This document shows positions 60,171 to 64,000 of a stretch of DNA of 64,000 bases, piece after piece; position 1 is the stretch's first letter; the number at the start of each line of letters is the position of its first letter. The notes beneath the pieces are model-generated. The model made no database searches. It saw only the letters and a list, made by a program, of their open reading frames with translations, and was not told the DNA's origin. Both the position numbers and the translations under genes were made by a program. Location: contig CP012158.1 in NCBI GenBank assembly GCA_001189275.1, forward strand, positions 1,116,001 to 1,180,000, given 5' to 3'. Origin of the DNA: Pyrobaculum sp. WP30. Its GTDB lineage: Archaea; Thermoproteota; Thermoprotei; Thermoproteales; Thermoproteaceae.

Positions 60171-61037
60171 TTACGACTGTAGAAACTGCTCGAAGTTGCG
60201 TTGAAAGATCTCGTCCAGCTTCCCCGTCTGCATCAAGTTCTCAATCACCTGGTCAACCACCAGCTTCAGATCTTGGGCGCATTTAGGCATCGCCACGGAG
60301 ATGTACCCGGCGGAGCCCGGGAGCTCAAACGCTATTTTGAGGTCTGGGAACTTCTTGATCAACGCTGTGGCGATCGATCTATCCAGAATTATGGCGTCGA
60401 CGTCGCCCCTCCTCAAGACCTCAACCATGTAGGGATACACCTTGTCGTACCGCCTCACAGAGGCCTTGCCCGGCTTCTCCAAGTTCGCGGTAGCCCACTC
60501 CTCGTGGGTGGTGCCTATCTGGACGCCCACGGTCTTGCCGTAGAGGTCCTCCACCTTGTTTATGTCGTTGCGGGTGGCCTTAGTCACCACCACTATGGAC
60601 TCGAGGTAGTAAGGCATAGAGAACTCCAGGACCTTCTCCCTCTCGCTTGTCCACGTAATGGCGCTTATGGCTAAATCCACGTCGCCTTTTCTGACGGCCT
60701 CGAGGAGGCCGGCGAATCTCATGTCGCGTATCTCCAGCTGGACGCCAAGCGCCTTTGCTATCTCTCTGGCGATGTCTATGTCCCAGCCCACTATCTTGTC
60801 GCCCATCACCCACTCCCACGGCGGCCACGTGGCGTCTGTGCCTAGGATGAGCTTGCCGCGTTTCTTAATCACGTCCACAGACACTGGACATAGGCCTGAG
60901 GCCTGGGGAGTCTGTGTAGATGTTGTAGTTGTGGTTGTCGCCGGGGGCGCTTGTTGCGGCGTGGTGTACATGCCCAATAGATAACCCACGGCGAGTCCTA
61001 TAATCAACGCGAGAACCGACAGTATCGCCGATTTCAT
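60171..61037 (-). CDS. ABC transporter solute-binding protein, amino-acid family
   Basis: 288 residues. N-terminal helix (ILSVLALIIGLAVGYLLGM), a Thr/Pro-rich linker (TTTTTTSTQT), then the periplasmic-type fold: LILGTDATWPPWEWV, GWDIDIAREIAKALG, DLAISAITWTSEREKVLEFSMPYY, GKTVGVQIGTTHEE. This is the SBP family 3 for polar amino acids. It should be tethered to the outside of the cell. No permease or ATPase gene is near, so the partners are elsewhere. TATA box AATTTATAC about 24 nt upstream. Confidence 0.85.
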   Translation of the reverse strand: MKSAILSVLALIIGLAVGYLLGMYTTPQQAPPATTTTTTSTQTPQASGLCPVSVDVIKKRGKLILGTDATWPPWEWVMGDKIVGWDIDIAREIAKALGVQLEIRDMRFAGLLEAVRKGDVDLAISAITWTSEREKVLEFSMPYYLESIVVVTKATRNDINKVEDLYGKTVGVQIGTTHEEWATANLEKPGKASVRRYDKVYPYMVEVLRRGDVDAIILDRSIATALIKKFPDLKIAFELPGSAGYISVAMPKCAQDLKLVVDQVIENLMQTGKLDEIFQRNFEQFLQS

Positions 61038-61073
61038 GTGGAATAGATATAAGGGCTGTATAAATTTTACTCC

Positions 61074-62165
61074 ATGAAAATGGTGGTTGTCGGCGGCGGC
61101 GTCATAGGTCTCTTCACTGCTTTTTTCCTAAAGCGCGAAGACGTGGATGTAGTCGTGGTGGAGCAAGGCGAAGTGGGCGGCTGGTCTCGCGCCGCGGCTG
61201 GGATATTGGAATTCACTCGTTTCGTCATTAACAGGATCAACGTGCGGTCCTACCCTGGGAGATACCTATCTATGATGTTGCGGGGCGACGCGCGGATAAA
61301 GACGTGGGACTGGGGGTGGATCTCTACATATTTAAAGGTGTGGGGGAAGGAGCCGCCTCAGGAGATGTGGGAGGCTATAAAGGCCCTGGGCGACTTCTCT
61401 CGGCGTCAATACCGGGCCTTGGCAGAGGCGAAAAACGACTTCGACTACTCAGAGGAGCCTCTATACGAGGTGGGCATAGACGTTGGGAAGGCCATAGAGG
61501 AGGCGGGGAGAGACCCCCTCTCTCCCAAGGTTGAGGCTGGTACCTGTTGCGGTAGGGAGGCGCTGGCTTACCTCGACGCAGCGAAGCTGGCCACAGACGC
61601 GTTTATTGAGAGAATGCTGAGGGAGCTAGAGGGCGTACAGATCGTGAAGAGGAGGGCGCAGGAGGTGGCCGGTAGGGAGGTCTGGCTGGAGGGAGGCGAC
61701 GTATTGCAGGCCGATGCCGTCGTCGTGGCGGCGGGGTACTGGGCGCGGAAATTCGGCGTGCCTGTGGCGCCGTTGAAGGGCTACGGCTTCCGGACCAACG
61801 CCAAGACGGAGAAGATGTTCATTGAGATGTCGAAAGGCGTCGCGGTCGTCCCGCTTTCTAAGTGGACGAAGGTCACCGGCAGATTCGACCTAGACGGCAC
61901 CGAGGATAACGGCCCCGCGCAGAAGGTGCTACAGAGGGCCCGGGAGGTGCTCGGCCAGTTCGAGGTTATTGACATGGTCGTCGGCTACCGGCCCTGTACC
62001 CCAGACGGGTTCCCTGTCGTGGATAGGATAGGCTCCGTCACGATAGTCACCGGCGCCTGCCGCCTCGGGTGGACCTACGGGCCGGCGTTGGGCAAACTAG
62101 CCGCAGACCTAGCCCTAGGGAAGGGGGGCGTCGAGGCCCTCTCCATGGCTCGGTTCCGCCGCTAG
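61074..62165 (+). CDS. FAD-dependent oxidoreductase, DAO family (proline dehydrogenase-like)
   Basis: 363 residues. FAD-binding VVGGGVIGLFTAFFLK, VVVEQGEVGGWSRAAAGIL, then AVVVAAGYWARKFGVPVAPLKGYGF and C-terminal MVVGYRPCTPDGFPVVDR plus GWTYGPALGKLAADL. Related hyperthermophile enzymes are dye-linked L- or D-proline dehydrogenases; I cannot tell which amino acid is the substrate. ATG start about 25 nt after AGATATAAGG. Its divergent neighbour is the amino-acid binding protein, which fits amino-acid use. Confidence 0.78.
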   Translation: MKMVVVGGGVIGLFTAFFLKREDVDVVVVEQGEVGGWSRAAAGILEFTRFVINRINVRSYPGRYLSMMLRGDARIKTWDWGWISTYLKVWGKEPPQEMWEAIKALGDFSRRQYRALAEAKNDFDYSEEPLYEVGIDVGKAIEEAGRDPLSPKVEAGTCCGREALAYLDAAKLATDAFIERMLRELEGVQIVKRRAQEVAGREVWLEGGDVLQADAVVVAAGYWARKFGVPVAPLKGYGFRTNAKTEKMFIEMSKGVAVVPLSKWTKVTGRFDLDGTEDNGPAQKVLQRAREVLGQFEVIDMVVGYRPCTPDGFPVVDRIGSVTIVTGACRLGWTYGPALGKLAADLALGKGGVEALSMARFRR

Positions 62166-62662
62166 ACGCACACCCTAGCCGTGGGCAAGACAAAAGGCCC
62201 GAACCTCCTATACATGCCCCTTAAGTACGCAACAGCGGTTAAAGCGGCCGCGAAGGCATCTACCAAGTCCCTGTGGCCTACGCCGAGACGCCGCAGTAGG
62301 AAGCCCCTGGTGACGCCCATGGCCTTCATGCTGGTCAGCGGGTGGATCTCTATCACCTCTGCCCCCAGCCTACTGCTGAGCCCCACCCCCCTATCTGTCA
62401 GCCTCCTCATGGGGCCCATTAACGGCGGCAGAAGCTTGAAGCCCATCCTGCGGAGCTCCCTCTCCACCTCCCGCAGGCCCCGGCCCTCCGGCGGATAGGA
62501 GAGCGGGGCGTCGACGGCGACTACTGCAGGCCGCATGAGCGACGCCGTTGTGATTATATCGTCGTCGCTATCCGCCAGCGCTAAGTAGAGAACCTCACAC
62601 CCCTCCAGCACGGCCACGGCGGAGGGCCTACGCACAGAGAGGTCGACACCAGCGACGAGCAT
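62162..62662 (-). CDS. DUF429-family predicted nuclease/hydrolase
   Basis: 166 residues: MLVAGVDLSVRRPSAVAVL start, AVDAPLSYPPEGRGLREVERELRRMGFKLLPP, and HRDLVDAFAAALTAVAYL near the end. The GVD-(8-10 residues)-VDAPL-HRDLVDAF pattern matches DUF429, an RNase H-like fold. The role is unknown. Its end overlaps the DAO gene by 4 nt. Confidence 0.8.
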   Translation of the reverse strand: MLVAGVDLSVRRPSAVAVLEGCEVLYLALADSDDDIITTASLMRPAVVAVDAPLSYPPEGRGLREVERELRRMGFKLLPPLMGPMRRLTDRGVGLSSRLGAEVIEIHPLTSMKAMGVTRGFLLRRLGVGHRDLVDAFAAALTAVAYLRGMYRRFGPFVLPTARVCV

Positions 62663-62688
62663 ATATATTTTAGACCTCGTAGAAATAC

Positions 62689-63420
62689 ATGCCCACCGCG
62701 GTCGTCACGGGGGGCTCCACGGGGATCGGCGCCGCCGCGGTCAAGGCCTTGGCGAGGAGGGGCTACAACGTCGCCTTCACATACCTGAGAAACGCCCAAG
62801 AGGCGGAGTTGGTCGCGCGCGAGGCCTCTGCATTCGGCGTGAAGGCCGTTGCATATAGGGCAGACGCCGCGTCTTGGAGCGACATGGAGACCTTCGCCGA
62901 GGAGGTCAAGAGGACGTTTGGGAAAATCGACGCGCTGGTGGTCAACGCCGGCGGGCTCCCCCAGCGGAGGAACCTGGAGGAGTCCGACCTAGAGTACTGG
63001 CGGCAGATAATTGACCTAAACCTCACAAGTGCGTACATCGCCACGAAGCTCCTAGTTCCCCTCATGGACAGGGGGGCCGTGGTCTACGTGAGCTCCGTCG
63101 CCGCCTACACCGGAGGAGGGCGGGGCGCCTTCGCATACGCCGCAGCCAAGGCGGGTCTCCTCGGCCTCGCCAGGGCGCTGGCTAAGGAGTTGGGGCCGCG
63201 GGGCATCAGGGTAAATGCCGTGCTCCCCGGCCTCATAGACACGCCGTTTCACCAGAAGGCTCAGACAGGCGACATAGAGGGGTGGGCCCGGAACATGGTC
63301 TACCTCAGACGCGTGGGGAGGCCGGAGGAGGTGGCTGAGGTCATCGCCTTCCTCGTCGGCGAAGACGCCTCCTACATAAACGGCGCGTTTATAGACGTAA
63401 ACGGGGGGTGGTACGGCTAA
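62689..63420 (+). CDS. Short-chain dehydrogenase/reductase (SDR)
   Basis: 243 residues of the classical SDR type: TGGSTGIGAAAVKAL (TGxxxGIG), VVNAGGLPQRR (NAG), and YVSSVAAYTGGGRGAFAYAAAKAGLL with the catalytic Ser-Tyr-x3-Lys. FabG-like C-terminal VAEVIAFLVGEDASYINGAFIDVNGGW. Reduces a ketone or dehydrogenates an alcohol, most similar to 3-oxoacyl-carrier-protein reductases, but Pyrobaculum has no standard FabG pathway so the substrate is unknown. ATG 25 nt after TATATATTTT, a box it shares with DUF429. Confidence 0.88.
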   Translation: MPTAVVTGGSTGIGAAAVKALARRGYNVAFTYLRNAQEAELVAREASAFGVKAVAYRADAASWSDMETFAEEVKRTFGKIDALVVNAGGLPQRRNLEESDLEYWRQIIDLNLTSAYIATKLLVPLMDRGAVVYVSSVAAYTGGGRGAFAYAAAKAGLLGLARALAKELGPRGIRVNAVLPGLIDTPFHQKAQTGDIEGWARNMVYLRRVGRPEEVAEVIAFLVGEDASYINGAFIDVNGGWYG

Positions 63421-63444
63421 ATAATACAAACGGAGGAAGATGCG

Positions 63445-63936
63445 ATGCGCTCATACGTAGAGGTGGCGGGCTCGGCGAAGATAAAGATAGAGGACTACAC
63501 AGCCTCTGTGACGTTCAGCAGGATCTACTACGGCGGCATGTGGAGGGGCCGCCCCTCCCTAGTCATACCCATAGCGGCTAGAGAACACGGCGAGGTCCTG
63601 CGGAGCCACACCCTCTGGCAGAACCGGTGGTTCGCCGACGTGATGAAGCTCTCCCTTAATGACCGCGCCGCCAGGTTCCTCGCCGCCTTCGCCCTCTTCG
63701 ACCGCTTCGCCTACCGCTTCGACATAGACCTAGGGATGGCGGTGGAGAAGCTGTACATCCCCCGAATCCCGGGCGGCTGCATATACGCAGACGTGGGGCT
63801 ACCTATGAAGATCTGGAGGGCGGCCTACGCCGCCTACAACGACATGCAAGAACTCGAGAGATGGGCGCCTAAGAGGTTCAGAAAGAGAATTAGATATGTG
63901 GAGATAGTGATGAAAAAACTCACGGACTGGTTTTAG
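63445..63936 (+). CDS. Unknown protein near window end
   Basis: 163 residues. Beta-rich N-terminal part (KIKIEDYTASVTFSRIYYGGMW) and a helical C-terminal half (RAARFLAAFALFDRFAYRFDIDLG, MAVEKLYIPRIPGGCIYADVG, ending RFRKRIRYVEIVMKKL). No membrane helix. No family recognised. ATG 24 nt after the SDR stop, so co-transcription is likely. Its stop shares bases with the convergent partial gene. Confidence 0.55.
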   Translation: MRSYVEVAGSAKIKIEDYTASVTFSRIYYGGMWRGRPSLVIPIAAREHGEVLRSHTLWQNRWFADVMKLSLNDRAARFLAAFALFDRFAYRFDIDLGMAVEKLYIPRIPGGCIYADVGLPMKIWRAAYAAYNDMQELERWAPKRFRKRIRYVEIVMKKLTDWF

Positions 63937-64000
63937 GCCTTTACCACGAGTTCGTACTTCTTGGTGCAGAACCACCAATACTTGCACTCGATGCCGGGCT
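63933..64000 (-). CDS. Partial CDS on minus strand (C terminus only)
   Basis: The last 21 codons seen, GIECKYWWFCTKKYELVVKA before TAA, read like a real C terminus: two cysteines in a C-x5-C arrangement with aromatic residues, then a basic and hydrophobic end. The gene starts beyond the window. It may be a small iron-sulfur or zinc protein; too short to judge. Confidence 0.45.
   Translation of the reverse strand, partial: PGIECKYWWFCTKKYELVVKA

Noticed and set aside
1-64000. CRISPR array or insertion sequence
   Set aside because: No regularly spaced repeat units, terminal inverted repeats or intact transposase frame were seen on either strand.

Overview
The window looks like a chromosome segment of a hyperthermophilic crenarchaeon, most probably a Pyrobaculum species (Thermoproteales). 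I infer this from the archaeal informational genes (S24e, S27ae, L18, L19e, L32e, S8, S14, Kae1, XPB with its partner Bax1, Sec61 beta), the frequent GTG starts, the TATA-like boxes about 25 nt upstream of start codons (leaderless transcripts), tRNA genes that each carry two introns, and a degenerate PaREP2-like gene. No organism name can be read from the sequence itself.

Layout. 1-6.5 kb: a partial radical SAM gene, an ornithine cyclodeaminase-XPB-Bax1 operon, a short CorA-like channel, a CPBP protease and a B12/radical SAM protein. 6.5-17.6 kb: housekeeping genes including PsiE-like, S24e-S27ae-Kae1, PEP synthase, a small MscS-like channel, a TrkA-type regulator, a Cys/Met PLP enzyme and NreA. 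17.6-18.2 kb: a broken arginase/agmatinase gene facing a short orphan ORF. 18.3-32.9 kb: one long leftward locus with a type IV pilus/archaellum-type ATPase, its membrane platform protein, a pilin-like protein, a MinD-like ATPase, two paralogous coiled-coil surface proteins, several single-TM cysteine-containing proteins and a 922-residue exported protein. Six genes of this locus share an unusual element, read as TARGGTTTTTCC, at the position where a TATA box should lie. 33-37 kb: tRNA-Gln, a duplicated tRNA 3' fragment, tRNA-Ala, a short Sec61 beta gene, a TauE/SafE exporter and stretches without recognisable genes. 37-41 kb: a carotenoid operon (desaturase, phytoene synthase, UbiA prenyltransferase, glycosyltransferase) with a divergent HTH regulator. 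41-50.8 kb: MFS, UspA, CBS, MoaD-like, two metallo-beta-lactamase proteins, SfsA, DUF1028, diphthamide synthase, tRNA-Leu, tRNA-Cys and two gene remnants (PaREP2-like and ppdK). 50.9-56.7 kb: a cluster centred on a MinD/ParA ATPase, a 588-residue P-loop NTPase and a Ras-like GTPase, of unknown function. 56.7-64 kb: a double hotdog thioesterase, tRNA-Thr, the L18-L19e-L32e-S8-S14 ribosomal cluster (without L6), an orphan solute-binding protein, a DAO-family dehydrogenase, DUF429, an SDR and two genes at the edge.

The two best candidates for undescribed biology are the pilus-like surface locus with its own promoter signature and the MinD/NTPase/GTPase cluster. Function in both is inferred from motifs and gene order only. 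All family names come from recognising motifs by eye; no database search was run.
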